Source of the DNA: JAMHWD01 sp035911135 | GTDB taxonomy: Bacteria > Pseudomonadota > Alphaproteobacteria > Micavibrionales > Micavibrionaceae | Length of the DNA: 64,000 bases | Assembly: GCA_035911135.1 (NCBI GenBank) | Contig: JAMHWD010000011.1 | Location: 62,001 to 126,000 of the forward strand | Direction of reading: 5' to 3' | Shown: piece after piece, positions 54,048 through 63,086 of the stretch | Position numbering within the stretch: the first letter of the stretch is position 1 | Layout of the letters: every line of letters starts with the position of its first letter | Translations under genes and position numbers: made by a program | The notes under the pieces: model-generated | Seen by the model: the letters and a program-made list of their open reading frames with translations, nothing else | Databases searched by the model: none | What the model was told of the DNA's origin: nothing

Positions 54048-55652
54048 ATGACACAGACAAACGCCCAAGTTCACGCCCTCCCTTCCGCCCTGGCCCATCA
54101 CGATCGGATTTTGATCCTTGATTTCGGCAGCCAGGTGACCCAGCTGATCGCCCGCCGCATCCGCGAAAGCGGCGTCTATTGCGAGATCTGGCCGTTCAAT
54201 CAGGCGGATATGGAGAAAATCAAGGCCTATGCGCCCAAAGGGATTGTACTATCGGGCGGGCCATGCAGCGTCACGGATAAGGATTCGCCGCGCGCGCCCG
54301 ATGGCATTTTTGAAATGGGATTGCCTTTGCTGGGCATTTGTTACGGCCAGCAGACGATGGTCACGCAACTGGGCGGCCTTGTCGAAAAAGGCGATGGCAC
54401 GGGCCGGGAATTTGGCCGCGCCTATGTCGATGTGACGGGCCATAATGCCTTGCTGGATGGGGTATGGGACAAGGGCGCGCATGAACAGGTATGGATGAGC
54501 CATGGCGACCGCGTCACGAAGCTCCCCCCCGGTTTTGAGATTGTCGGAAAATCCGAAGGCGCGCCTTATGCGATTATCGCGGATGAGAGCCGCAAATTCT
54601 ACGCCGTGCAATTCCACCCGGAAGTCGTGCATACGCCGCATGGCGCGGCGCTATACCGCAACTTCACGCATAATGTCTGCGGGTGCAAGGGTGATTGGAC
54701 GATGGGCGCGTTCCGCGAGGAAGCGATTGAGAAAATCCGAAAAACAGTCGGCAATGGCAAGGTGATCTGCGGATTATCCGGCGGCGTTGATTCATCCGTG
54801 ACGGCCGTTTTGCTGCATGAGGCGATTGGCGATCAGCTGACCTGCATTTATGTCGATACCGGATTGATGCGCGCCGGCGAGAGCGCACAGGTGGTCTCCC
54901 TCTTCCGCGATCATTATAACATCCCCCTTATTCACGAGGATGCATCCGAGAAATTCCTGAGCGGTCTGGAGGGGATTTCCGAACCGGAAATGAAGCGCAA
55001 GCTGATCGGGCAGTTATTTATTGATGTGTTCGAGGAATGTTCGAAACGCGTCGGCGGGGCAGAGTTCCTCGCGCAGGGGACATTATACCCGGATGTGATC
55101 GAATCCGTTTCCTTCACCGGCGGCCCCAGCGTGACCATCAAATCGCACCACAATGTCGGTGGCCTGCCCGAATATATGAAACTGAAACTCGTCGAGCCAT
55201 TGCGCGAATTGTTCAAGGACGAGGTGCGCGCGCTGGGTATCGAGCTTGGCATGCATCCGGATTTCGTGAAACGCCACCCCTTCCCCGGCCCCGGTCTGGC
55301 GATCCGCATCCCCGGCGAGATTACGGGCGAGAAGTTGGAGATCCTCCGCAAGGCCGATACGGTTTACCTGGAAGAAATCAGGAATGCCGGGCTTTATGAT
55401 GCGATCTGGCAGGCCTTTGCGGTGCTGCTGCCTGTGCGCACCGTGGGCGTGATGGGCGATGAGCGGACCTATGATTATGTCTGTGCGCTGCGCGCCGTCA
55501 CATCGACGGACGGCATGACGGCCGATTACTACCCCTTCGATCATGCGTTTCTGGGCCGCGTCGCCACCCGCATCATCAACGAAGTCAAAGGCATCAACCG
55601 CGTGACCTATGACATCACCTCCAAACCACCGGGAACGATCGAGTGGGAGTGA
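54048..55652 (+). CDS. guaA: GMP synthase (glutamine-hydrolysing)
   Basis: Aminates XMP to GMP. 534 residues: class I glutamine amidotransferase with nucleophile Cys in LGICYGQQTMV and His in QFHPEVVHT; ATP pyrophosphatase with the P-loop GLSGGVDSSVTAVLL; dimerisation domain with RHPFPGPGLAIR and the final GTIEWE. An extra N-terminal stretch of about 15 residues precedes the first strand. Functional partner of GuaB at 40.4 kb. Confidence 0.97.
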   Translation: MTQTNAQVHALPSALAHHDRILILDFGSQVTQLIARRIRESGVYCEIWPFNQADMEKIKAYAPKGIVLSGGPCSVTDKDSPRAPDGIFEMGLPLLGICYGQQTMVTQLGGLVEKGDGTGREFGRAYVDVTGHNALLDGVWDKGAHEQVWMSHGDRVTKLPPGFEIVGKSEGAPYAIIADESRKFYAVQFHPEVVHTPHGAALYRNFTHNVCGCKGDWTMGAFREEAIEKIRKTVGNGKVICGLSGGVDSSVTAVLLHEAIGDQLTCIYVDTGLMRAGESAQVVSLFRDHYNIPLIHEDASEKFLSGLEGISEPEMKRKLIGQLFIDVFEECSKRVGGAEFLAQGTLYPDVIESVSFTGGPSVTIKSHHNVGGLPEYMKLKLVEPLRELFKDEVRALGIELGMHPDFVKRHPFPGPGLAIRIPGEITGEKLEILRKADTVYLEEIRNAGLYDAIWQAFAVLLPVRTVGVMGDERTYDYVCALRAVTSTDGMTADYYPFDHAFLGRVATRIINEVKGINRVTYDITSKPPGTIEWE

Positions 55653-55660
55653 TAATAACT

Positions 55661-56218
55661 ATGAATAATTTGGAACAAAATATTAAAGAGAAAAAACTGG
55701 AATTTATTACGAAATATAATCCGAATAAATGTGTATGCCGTGCTTTATCAATGTCTATTGCAGCAGCTGTTCAGCACAATAAACTTTACTCTTATGGATT
55801 GCCTCAGAAAGATAGAAAAATCATACGTGATTTTTGGACAAGACAGCTTGATTCCTATACATATAATAATGTTTTCTTAACGATAAGCTCCTTCGAAAAA
55901 GCTATTGTTGAATTAAAAGATTCCATGAATCAAGAATTTAGAGAAAAGTTTTGTAGTGATGGTTTTCGTATTTCACATTCTCAAAAAAGTTTGTCAGTGT
56001 TTATAAAACACATGTGGTGCATGGATGAAATTGATGAGCCTGCGATATGTCCCGTTGATCGTATAATTTTAAGTGAAACAAAATCTAAAGATATATCGTG
56101 GACTAAAGTTAATGATTTGGCACAGCATCAGAAAAAATTTTTATTCATACAGAATGCAGCAAATAATGCTGGGTTAAGCGTTGCTCAATGGGAATTATTG
56201 CATTTTAAAACGAACTAA
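55661..56218 (+). CDS. AT-rich gene of unknown function, possibly acquired
   Basis: 185 residues from ATG 55661; a GTG at 55643 overlapping guaA would add six. Base composition is sharply AT-rich compared with neighbours (codons such as AAT, AAA, TTT, ATA), which suggests transfer. The protein is helical and Lys-rich, with two Cys near the start (NKCVCRALSMSIAAAV) and CMDEIDEPAICPVDRI later. No domain recognised. Followed by a dispersed-repeat fragment. Confidence 0.65.
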   Translation: MNNLEQNIKEKKLEFITKYNPNKCVCRALSMSIAAAVQHNKLYSYGLPQKDRKIIRDFWTRQLDSYTYNNVFLTISSFEKAIVELKDSMNQEFREKFCSDGFRISHSQKSLSVFIKHMWCMDEIDEPAICPVDRIILSETKSKDISWTKVNDLAQHQKKFLFIQNAANNAGLSVAQWELLHFKTN

Positions 56219-56240
56219 AATTTTAACTTAAAAAATTTTC

Positions 56241-56275
56241 TGGATTGCTTCGTCACATTGTTCCTTGCCATGACG
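56241..56275. repeat. Dispersed palindromic repeat fragment
   Basis: TGGATTGCTTCGTCACATTG with ...GCCATGACG matches the widespread alphaproteobacterial/Rickettsia-type GGATTGCTTCG...CAATGACG palindrome. It is noncoding, between the AT-rich gene and arsC. Confidence 0.5.
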
Positions 56276-56414
56276 CCTTTGTGAAACTCTGTGTGCTCTG
56301 CGTGCTCTGTGGTTTAAAACAAGAATGGCGGGCGGCGCATTGTAAATGCCAGAACAATCTTGATAGAGTCATTTTTTATCCTATATAAAGATTGCCAATA
56401 AAAAGGACTCCCCC

Positions 56415-56876
56415 ATGACCGCCACACCCACCAAAATCCTTGTCCTGTGCACCGGGAATTCCTGCCGTTCGATTATGGCGGAGGCCCTGATCAATCATCT
56501 GGGCGCAGGGAATTTTACCGCCGTGAGCGCGGGGAGCGCGCCAACCGGCGATGTCCATCCCAAAAGCATCGAAACCCTGAAACGCCATGGCATCGACCCC
56601 GGCGTGCCGCGCAGCAAATCATGGGATGAATTCGCCGGCCAGCATTTCGATGTGGTCATTACCGTGTGCGATCAGGCGGCGGCCGAGTCCTGCCCCGTTT
56701 TTTTCGGCAAGCATACCAAATTGCACTGGTCCACGCCGGACCCGGCCAAGGCGACCGGGACGGATGCCGAGATCACGGCGGCCTTTGACGGCGCCTTCAT
56801 GATGCTGAAAAACCGGATTGCGGACCTGATATCCCCCGCCCCTGCCGCCGCCCAAACCCCCGCGCCGGGGCCATGA
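56415..56876 (+). CDS. arsC: Arsenate reductase, LMW-phosphatase type
   Basis: 153 residues of the thioredoxin-coupled/LMWPTP-like ArsC family that reduces arsenate to arsenite. The active-site P-loop is LCTGNSCRSIMAEAL; a Cys pair further on (VCDQAAAESCP) gives the redox relay; WSTPDPAKATG is the Asp loop. C-terminal Pro/Ala tail. AAAAGGACT precedes the ATG. No arsenite pump or ArsR gene is adjacent, so it may also be a tyrosine phosphatase. Confidence 0.88.
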   Translation: MTATPTKILVLCTGNSCRSIMAEALINHLGAGNFTAVSAGSAPTGDVHPKSIETLKRHGIDPGVPRSKSWDEFAGQHFDVVITVCDQAAAESCPVFFGKHTKLHWSTPDPAKATGTDAEITAAFDGAFMMLKNRIADLISPAPAAAQTPAPGP

Positions 56877-56957
56877 TAATTTCTTTGCTTTTGGGTGGAA
56901 CTATGCCACTTTGCCAGAAGTTTGTATTTTAGGCCCATTGCGGGAGGAGCATTTATC

Positions 56958-57371
56958 ATGAAAAGAAACGAGATTATTATGGTGGCCGCAGGCGCGGTTT
57001 TACTGGTTGCGGCAACAGCCGGCGCCAGCACATATATCGCAAACCCTGACATTTTCAAATCCAGCGCCGTGACCGAGGAAGAATCAGTTGCCGCCATTGC
57101 CCCTGCCGCCGGTTCCGCGCGCGTCCCGCAGCAGCCCGTGCAGCAGCAGGCCGTGCAGCAACAACCAATTCAGGCCAACGCAGAACCTGCAAAGCCGCGC
57201 TGCGATGATGATAACATTGTCGGCAAGGTTGCCGGTGGTATCGTGGGCGGCCTGTTGGGGAATGAGATCGGATCGGGACGCGGCAATACCGCAGCCACAA
57301 TCGGCGGATCGGTCGGCGGTACGTTATTGGGCGAGGAGTTCATCCCCACGCAAAATGTGACCTGCGGTTAG
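56958..57371 (+). CDS. Glycine-zipper envelope protein
   Basis: 137 residues from the ATG at 56958 (GGGAGGAGC 7 nt before). N-terminal anchor IIMVAAGAVLLVAATAGAS; a Gln/Pro repeat stretch VQQQAVQQQPIQ (about 70-82); then a glycine-zipper 2TM domain GKVAGGIVGGLLGNEIGSGR and TIGGSVGGTLLGEE, as in the Rickettsia 17-kDa antigen family. Acts in the envelope; role unknown. Confidence 0.87.
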   Translation: MKRNEIIMVAAGAVLLVAATAGASTYIANPDIFKSSAVTEEESVAAIAPAAGSARVPQQPVQQQAVQQQPIQANAEPAKPRCDDDNIVGKVAGGIVGGLLGNEIGSGRGNTAATIGGSVGGTLLGEEFIPTQNVTCG

Positions 57372-57432
57372 AAGCAATTACATAAGCTTTTAGATCCCTC
57401 GACTGCGCTCGGGATGACGAAGCAGCGAAATA

Positions 57433-57468
57433 AAAAACCCCGCCCTCGTGATGAGAAGCGGGGTTTTG
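57433..57468 (+). terminator. Rho-independent terminator
   Basis: AAAACCCCGC / GCGGGGTTTT stem with a loop of about 14 nt, followed by GGATTTTTT. It follows the glycine-zipper gene; just before it, CCCTCGACTGCGCTCGGGAT (57394-57413) is another dispersed-repeat fragment. Confidence 0.75.
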
Positions 57469-57484
57469 GATTTTTTCTCTACCG

Positions 57485-57545
57485 CGTCATCACCCGCTTT
57501 ATGCGGGTGATCCATGGATTACACGGACAAGCCGTGTAATGACGG
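57485..57545. repeat. Dispersed double-hairpin palindromic repeat, intergenic copy
   Basis: Hairpins ATCACCCGC/GCGGGTGAT and GGATTACACGG/CCGTGTAATGA abut. It is the same element as the copies at the start of two LamG genes, without their 12-nt spacer. Confidence 0.75.
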
Positions 57546-57557
57546 CAGCATAGATTA

Positions 57558-57836
57558 TTAATTCTTGCGGGGCAGTTTCAGCTCGTCCTTCAACGGATTT
57601 TCGGCCTTGGCAGGGGCGGCATCATCGGATGCGCCGGCGGCTGGCTCGATGGCTTCGGGGGCGGTTGTTTCTGTGGCTTGCGCGCCTTCAACAGTTTCTT
57701 CCGTCTTGTCGGACTGGAACACCACGCGGCCTTGCTTCTTGGCGGCGTAGGATGGCGTTGTGCCTTCTTCGGCATGGGCCTGGAAGGATGCGAGAGAAAG
57801 AGCGGCAACAGCAGCGATTACAAGTGTACGGATCAT
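57558..57836 (-). CDS. Small exported Ala/Glu-rich protein
   Basis: 92 residues from the ATG at 57836 (an ATG at 57869 adds 11). Signal peptide MIRTLVIAAVAALSLASFQA, then a mature part of low complexity with RVVFQSDKTEETVEG and a basic end (LKDELKLPRKN). No family recognised. It faces the repeat-rich gap convergently with the glycine-zipper gene. Confidence 0.65.
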   Translation of the reverse strand: MIRTLVIAAVAALSLASFQAHAEEGTTPSYAAKKQGRVVFQSDKTEETVEGAQATETTAPEAIEPAAGASDDAAPAKAENPLKDELKLPRKN

Positions 57837-57963
57837 GGGGTTTTTCAGCCTTTTTCTATTAAATTTCATAAGTGTTGGAATATTCGTGCCCGATTATCTA
57901 GCACGAAATTCCCGCCCTTGCAAGAATTATTATAGAAAATACCACAATATAGCGTTTTGGCCT

Positions 57964-60135
57964 CTATTCTGCGGCCAGACGGTATTCCCGGCCCGCATCG
58001 TCATTATCGCTGCGGATTTTATCGAGGAAATTCTGCACCGCGCCCTGCAGGCTGCCGGCCAGATCGGAAATCTCGCTGGATGAGACGCTGAGCATGTTCG
58101 AGGCCTCGCCCGTTTCATTGGCGGCGATCTGCACATTGCCGATGACCGTGGCCACCTGACGCGCGGCATCGGAGACTTCGGTGATGTTGCGGGTGATTTC
58201 CGCGATCACGGAATTCTGTTCCTCGACCGCACTGGCGGTGCCGGTGGAGGCCGCATCAATATCGGAAATATTGCGGATGATTTCCTGCATGGCCTGCACG
58301 GAGGCATTGGTGGCCTGCTGGATTTCAGAAATGCGCCCTTCGATTTCCTCGGTCTTGCGGGCGGTTTCATTGGCCAGTTTCTTGACTTCATCCGCCACAA
58401 CAGCAAACCCCTTGCCGGCTTCACCCGCACGCGCCGCCTCGATCGTGGCATTAAGCGCCAGCAGATTGGTCTGTTCGGCAATGCTTTTGATCGCGGTCAC
58501 GACCTCGCCGATATTCGAGACAAGGCCTTTGAGTTCATCCACCTTGGCACTGGTGCTGTTGGCGCTGCCCGATGCCTGATTGGCCTTAAGCGCAACATCG
58601 GAAACCTGCTTGGAGATTTCATGCGCGCTGGCGGTCATTTCTTCCGTCGCCGAGGCAACCGTAGAGGCATTGGCGCTTGTCTGCTCGGAGGCCGAGGCCA
58701 CGGCGCCGCTGGCTTCTTGCGTCTGACGCGCGGTGTTTTGCATGTTGCCAGCCGCGCCTTTTAATTTCTCGGCCGCGCCAGCCAATTGTTCGATCGTGCC
58801 GCCGACTTGGGAATCAAAGCTGTCGGCGAGTTCATTCATCATACGCTTTTTCTCGGCCAGGGCCCGCTTTTCAGCGGCTTCCTGCTGGGCGCGCATATTC
58901 TGCGTCTCCAGCCCGTTTTCCTTGAAAATCTGAACCGCACGGGCCATCTGGCCGATTTCCGACCGGGACTCCACAAAGGGCACAGAGACGCTTAGATCGT
59001 CATTGGCCAGAACCTCCATCGTGCCATTCAAACGGCCCAGCGGACGCGAGATACTAAAGGCCACGAACACATAAAAGATCATCGAGATGATAACCCCGGC
59101 CAGCGAGATCAGCATTTCTTCTTTTTGTTCCTTGCGGAAAGTTGCCACACGCGTATTCAAAAACTGATCCAGATGATCATAGCTTTTCATCAAGTAAGCC
59201 TCGGAGGCATCCGTCGCAGCGCTAAGCGCGGCATAGAGATCCTCGGCACGCACCGGGCCTTTTTCACTGACGCTGGCCAGCATATCCGCCAGCGCGGTAG
59301 AGGTCTGGCTGTAATTATCGAGCAGCGGCTGGATGGATTCCTTATAGCCTTCCTGCACACCAAAGAAATTAGGGTCCTCATTAAAGGATACATCCATATC
59401 GGCAACCACGCGGGCAATATCCGCATCCTTGAACATCCGCGACACCACAGCCGTATCAATCAGCAAGGACTGTTCCGGCGCAAGCGAAGGCTTTACAAAT
59501 TCGGCGATAAATTTGGATGATGTCTCGCCCAGGCGGTCGATGGTTTGCGGCATGGCCAGCAAGGTAATATCCATCAGGTAATAGCTATCGAGATCCGGAT
59601 CAAGGATCAGGTTCGATGTATCCCCGGAATGGGCGATAATGCCGCGAAGATCTGCCACGAATGTCACCAGCGTTTCTTGTACGGCCGCCGAAACATCACC
59701 GGATTTGAGCTGTTCCGAAAGCCCGTCCCATTTGGCCTTGACGGTTTCATATTTCAATTGCGTGCGGTTACGGCTGCTCAGACCTTCATCGGTAAACTGC
59801 AGCGTCTCTCCGACCTGATCGAGGGCGATCTTGAGATTGCCGATCTCGGCATCAATCTCACCCGCGAGGCTGGCGATTTTTTCAAAATGCGCGGCCCCTG
59901 CACTCTTGCCAAAAATGCCGGCCATGGCAATCTCGCTCCGCAGGCGGACGGCATCTGATAAGATCAGGGCCGTTGGGCGCTGGACCTGATTACCCAGCAA
60001 TTCCTTTTCCGAGAACTCAATCGTGCTTTCCGTCCCCAAATAGGCCTGCGTCATCGAGACAAATAACGTCAGCAAGAAAAGTGATACGGCGATAAACATC
60101 CGCGTTTTGACGGAGAGATTATTCAGAAATTTCAT
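57964..60135 (-). CDS. Methyl-accepting chemotaxis protein
   Basis: 723 residues: membrane helix 1 (about 12-30), a long periplasmic helical sensor domain (about 31-340), helix 2 (LISLAGVIISMIFYVFVAF), a HAMP domain (SRPLGRLNGTMEVLANDDLS..RSEIGQMARAVQIF), and a signalling domain with the hairpin tip SIAEQTNLLALNATIEAARAG. No C-terminal CheR-binding pentapeptide is seen. ATG at 60135 with GAGGA just upstream. No che genes are near; it reports to a chemotaxis system elsewhere. Confidence 0.95.
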   Translation of the reverse strand: MKFLNNLSVKTRMFIAVSLFLLTLFVSMTQAYLGTESTIEFSEKELLGNQVQRPTALILSDAVRLRSEIAMAGIFGKSAGAAHFEKIASLAGEIDAEIGNLKIALDQVGETLQFTDEGLSSRNRTQLKYETVKAKWDGLSEQLKSGDVSAAVQETLVTFVADLRGIIAHSGDTSNLILDPDLDSYYLMDITLLAMPQTIDRLGETSSKFIAEFVKPSLAPEQSLLIDTAVVSRMFKDADIARVVADMDVSFNEDPNFFGVQEGYKESIQPLLDNYSQTSTALADMLASVSEKGPVRAEDLYAALSAATDASEAYLMKSYDHLDQFLNTRVATFRKEQKEEMLISLAGVIISMIFYVFVAFSISRPLGRLNGTMEVLANDDLSVSVPFVESRSEIGQMARAVQIFKENGLETQNMRAQQEAAEKRALAEKKRMMNELADSFDSQVGGTIEQLAGAAEKLKGAAGNMQNTARQTQEASGAVASASEQTSANASTVASATEEMTASAHEISKQVSDVALKANQASGSANSTSAKVDELKGLVSNIGEVVTAIKSIAEQTNLLALNATIEAARAGEAGKGFAVVADEVKKLANETARKTEEIEGRISEIQQATNASVQAMQEIIRNISDIDAASTGTASAVEEQNSVIAEITRNITEVSDAARQVATVIGNVQIAANETGEASNMLSVSSSEISDLAGSLQGAVQNFLDKIRSDNDDAGREYRLAAE

Positions 60136-60291
60136 TTCATCCTCGTTCTTTATCCTAAAGACCCAACGACAAACGCATGCATAGGCGCTTGGCGGCTTAC
60201 GCAGAAAAACCTGATATTCAATATTCAGGTGGCAATCGGCTCAAATCGATTGAATTAGATTTATTCTAATATTACAGATCGTAACAGAAGG

Positions 60292-61026
60292 TTAAAAACT
60301 GCGTGATACGCCAAAGATAACGCGGGCATCGCATCCATCAAGGCAATCTTGCGGCTCGTCCAGATTGGTATCAACATATTGTACTGATAAATCAAAGCCT
60401 TCGAGGTTGTAACCCAGCCCCACCGACCAATCAGCATAGTCCTTGGCGATACCGAAATTGGCGTGATCGTCAATCCATTGGTAACCGACATGACCGCTCA
60501 GCGAGAAATCATGCGGCAGCGGTACATCCACGGCCAGCGAGAGATATTCAGAATCGCCCGTTTCATTGAAGTTATCCGGCGAATAATTAAAGGCCAGCGA
60601 GGTTGCAAAGACTTCAAAATCATAACCGACTGCGGCCGAGAGTTCATAGAAATCATACTCGCGCGGCGTATCGGCGCCGGGATAGGAATAATAAATCGCG
60701 CCGATATCATAGTTGAAATTGCCCACATCGCCGCTGTAACCGGCATAGACATCCAGCTCCATCGTGGCTTCGTCGCCATCATTGAAATCAACATTCGAGC
60801 CCCAGACCCCGGCGTAAAAGCCGGATGTATGCGAGACATCAAAACCACCCTGAACGGCGGGGCCTTCATCGGCTTGCTGGATCCCGCGGAAAGAATATTC
60901 GCTCACGAAGCCGACATTGGCGGAGAATTCAAAATCCGAATCACCCATGGCGGCAAAAGCCGAAGCCGAGGACAAAAGGACCACCAAAGAAGCCGAAAGA
61001 ACGCAGCGGGCGGAGTGTTTGATCAT
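60292..61026 (-). CDS. TorF-family outer-membrane protein
   Basis: 244 residues from the ATG at 61026; signal peptide CVLSASLVVLLSSASAFA, then a beta-barrel-like body beginning FEFSANVGFVSEYSFRGIQQ, the TorF hallmark, with alternating aromatic strands and a C-terminal Phe (FGVSRSF) typical of barrel proteins. Two Cys near the end (DCLDGCDA). Likely an outer-membrane channel; substrate unknown. Confidence 0.88.
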   Translation of the reverse strand: MIKHSARCVLSASLVVLLSSASAFAAMGDSDFEFSANVGFVSEYSFRGIQQADEGPAVQGGFDVSHTSGFYAGVWGSNVDFNDGDEATMELDVYAGYSGDVGNFNYDIGAIYYSYPGADTPREYDFYELSAAVGYDFEVFATSLAFNYSPDNFNETGDSEYLSLAVDVPLPHDFSLSGHVGYQWIDDHANFGIAKDYADWSVGLGYNLEGFDLSVQYVDTNLDEPQDCLDGCDARVIFGVSRSF

Positions 61027-61145
61027 GAATATGCTCTCATTGAGAAAGGTTTGAATCTGTAAGATGCATATTAGCAAGTTTCATAAAACCTGTCTGCAAG
61101 GATTTTTGGCTAACTCCTTAGATGCATTACGGAAATCAATGAGGT

Positions 61146-61997
61146 TTATTCGTAAAATTCCGGGCGGCGGTCACGGAAGAATCCCCAGCTGGCCCGGTAA
61201 TCCTGCAATTCCTTGCGATCAAAGCTTTGCACGATCACGCCTTCTTCCTTCGGGCCGATCTCTTTGACAATCGCGCCGGTCTGATCAGCGATGAAAGAAT
61301 GACCATAGAAACTTTGCGGGTTGCCATTGGCGTTTTCATCGCCGATCCGGTTCGAGGCCACCACGGGCACAGCATTGGATACTGCATGGCCTTGCATGGC
61401 ACGCTGCCAGATCGCCGAAGTATCCAGCGCGTTATCATAGGGTTCGGAGCCAATCGCCGTGGGGTAGAACAGAATTTCCGCCCCCATCAGCATCATGGAA
61501 CGCGCGCATTCCGGGAACCATTGATCCCAGCATATACCCACGCCGATTTTGCCGTATGCCGTATCCCAGACCTTGAACCCCGTATTGCCGGGTTTGAAGT
61601 AATATTTTTCCTGATAGCCCGGACCATCCGGGATATGCGATTTGCGGTATGTGCCAAGGATCGAACCATCGGCATCCAGCACCACGACGGAGTTATAATA
61701 TTCCGGTCCGGCCTTTTCAAAAATGGAAACCGGGATCACGATTTTCAATTCACGCGCCAGCGGTATAAGCGCCTTCACGCATGGATGATCATCCGCAGGA
61801 TAAGCAGAGGCGAACCATTCGGGCTCCTGCGCGGTGCAAAAATATGGCCCTTGAAATAATTCAGATGGCAGGATCACCTGTGCGCCTTGCGCCGCCGCCT
61901 TGCGGATTAACGCAATGGTTTTGTCGATATTGTCCTGCATGTTATCGCCATACGATGTCTGCAGCGCGGCAACGGTAATGGTTTTGTTATCGCTCAT
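61146..61997 (-). CDS. aguB: N-carbamoylputrescine amidase
   Basis: A nitrilase-superfamily enzyme (283 residues) that hydrolyses N-carbamoylputrescine to putrescine. Catalytic triad: Glu in LPSELFQGPYF, Lys in TYRKSHIPDGPGYQEKYYF, Cys in GVGICWDQWFPECAR. ATG at 61997 with GGAGG upstream. It begins 5 bp after aguA ends, whose product is its substrate, so the pair forms an operon. Confidence 0.95.
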   Translation of the reverse strand: MSDNKTITVAALQTSYGDNMQDNIDKTIALIRKAAAQGAQVILPSELFQGPYFCTAQEPEWFASAYPADDHPCVKALIPLARELKIVIPVSIFEKAGPEYYNSVVVLDADGSILGTYRKSHIPDGPGYQEKYYFKPGNTGFKVWDTAYGKIGVGICWDQWFPECARSMMLMGAEILFYPTAIGSEPYDNALDTSAIWQRAMQGHAVSNAVPVVASNRIGDENANGNPQSFYGHSFIADQTGAIVKEIGPKEEGVIVQSFDRKELQDYRASWGFFRDRRPEFYE

Positions 61998-62002
61998 GAT
62001 TA

Positions 62003-63001
62003 TTAAACCTCCGGCTCTTGCTGGGTGATGCAATGGAACGACCCGCCGCCCGTTAATATCGCCCCGGCCGGAAGGCCCTTGACCACGCGGCCCGGAAATA
62101 ATTCCGCGATCACGGAAACGGCCTCATCGGCGGATGCCGTGCCATAGGTGGGAACGGCGACCGCCTTGTTGCCAATAATAAAATTCATATGCGAAGCCGG
62201 CGCGATATCCCCGGTTTGGTCATCCATGAAAAGTCCGGGTGATGGCACGCGCACGACATTCATGCCTTGCGCCGCGATATCGCGCGCGGTTTTATCATAC
62301 ATCGCCGCGTTGGGATCATCAGCGCCAAAGGCCACCGGACAGGCAACAGTATCTTCCGCCACGAACCGCGCGAGATTATCGACATGCCCATCAGTGTGAT
62401 CATTGAGCAATCCATCATCTAGCCAGATGATGCGCTCGGCCGAAAAAGCCTCCAGCAATATCTTTGTCGCCGCAGCCTCATCCCAGCCCGGATTGCGATT
62501 GGGATTGAGCATGCACTGGCGCGTGGTCATCAAAACGCCCGCGCCGTTATTCTCCAGCGCGCCGCCTTCGAGGATAAAATCAAAGCGCGTGATTTCCTTG
62601 CGCGCCTTCCCGGCAACAAAATCGCCAACCATATCATCGCCATCGTAAATATATTTCCCGCCCCAGCCATTGGTGCGGAAACGATAGGCCTTATCGCCCA
62701 CGAAAATCGGCCCGGTATCGCGCAACCAGATATCGCCGCAGGCCACATCGAAAATCTCCGCATAAGTGCCCATCAGATCGCGGGCGCTTTCAACCGCTTC
62801 CTGCCCTTCGGCCAGAACCTTCACATTCTGCCCATCCGATATCAGCCGCACCATGGCGGCGATCTCATCCCGCGCCTGCGCCAGCAAGCCGCCCGGCCAT
62901 AAATCGGGATGCGAAGGCCAAGCGGTCCACATGGCCTTTTGCGGGGCCCATTCGGGCTTCCAGAGAGACTGAAATTGAGGGGCGGTTTTCGTTTTCATCA
63001 T
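62003..63001 (-). CDS. aguA: Agmatine deiminase
   Basis: Converts agmatine to N-carbamoylputrescine. 332 residues from the ATG at 63001 (another at 63010; the longer frame to 63331 is spurious). Motifs of the guanidino-modifying fold: GDIWLRDTGPIFV, FILEGGALENNG, DHTDGHVDNLARF and the nucleophile Cys in GGGSFHCITQQEPEV. Leads the aguA-aguB operon, and is divergent from a carboxynorspermidine synthase gene. Confidence 0.95.
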   Translation of the reverse strand: MMKTKTAPQFQSLWKPEWAPQKAMWTAWPSHPDLWPGGLLAQARDEIAAMVRLISDGQNVKVLAEGQEAVESARDLMGTYAEIFDVACGDIWLRDTGPIFVGDKAYRFRTNGWGGKYIYDGDDMVGDFVAGKARKEITRFDFILEGGALENNGAGVLMTTRQCMLNPNRNPGWDEAAATKILLEAFSAERIIWLDDGLLNDHTDGHVDNLARFVAEDTVACPVAFGADDPNAAMYDKTARDIAAQGMNVVRVPSPGLFMDDQTGDIAPASHMNFIIGNKAVAVPTYGTASADEAVSVIAELFPGRVVKGLPAGAILTGGGSFHCITQQEPEV

Positions 63002-63086
63002 GGGGGCCATCTTATACTTGAATTTCTGCAAATTTCCAATATATTCCAGTGACCTAAGACATTTTATAAGAAGGGGCCAGAAAACC

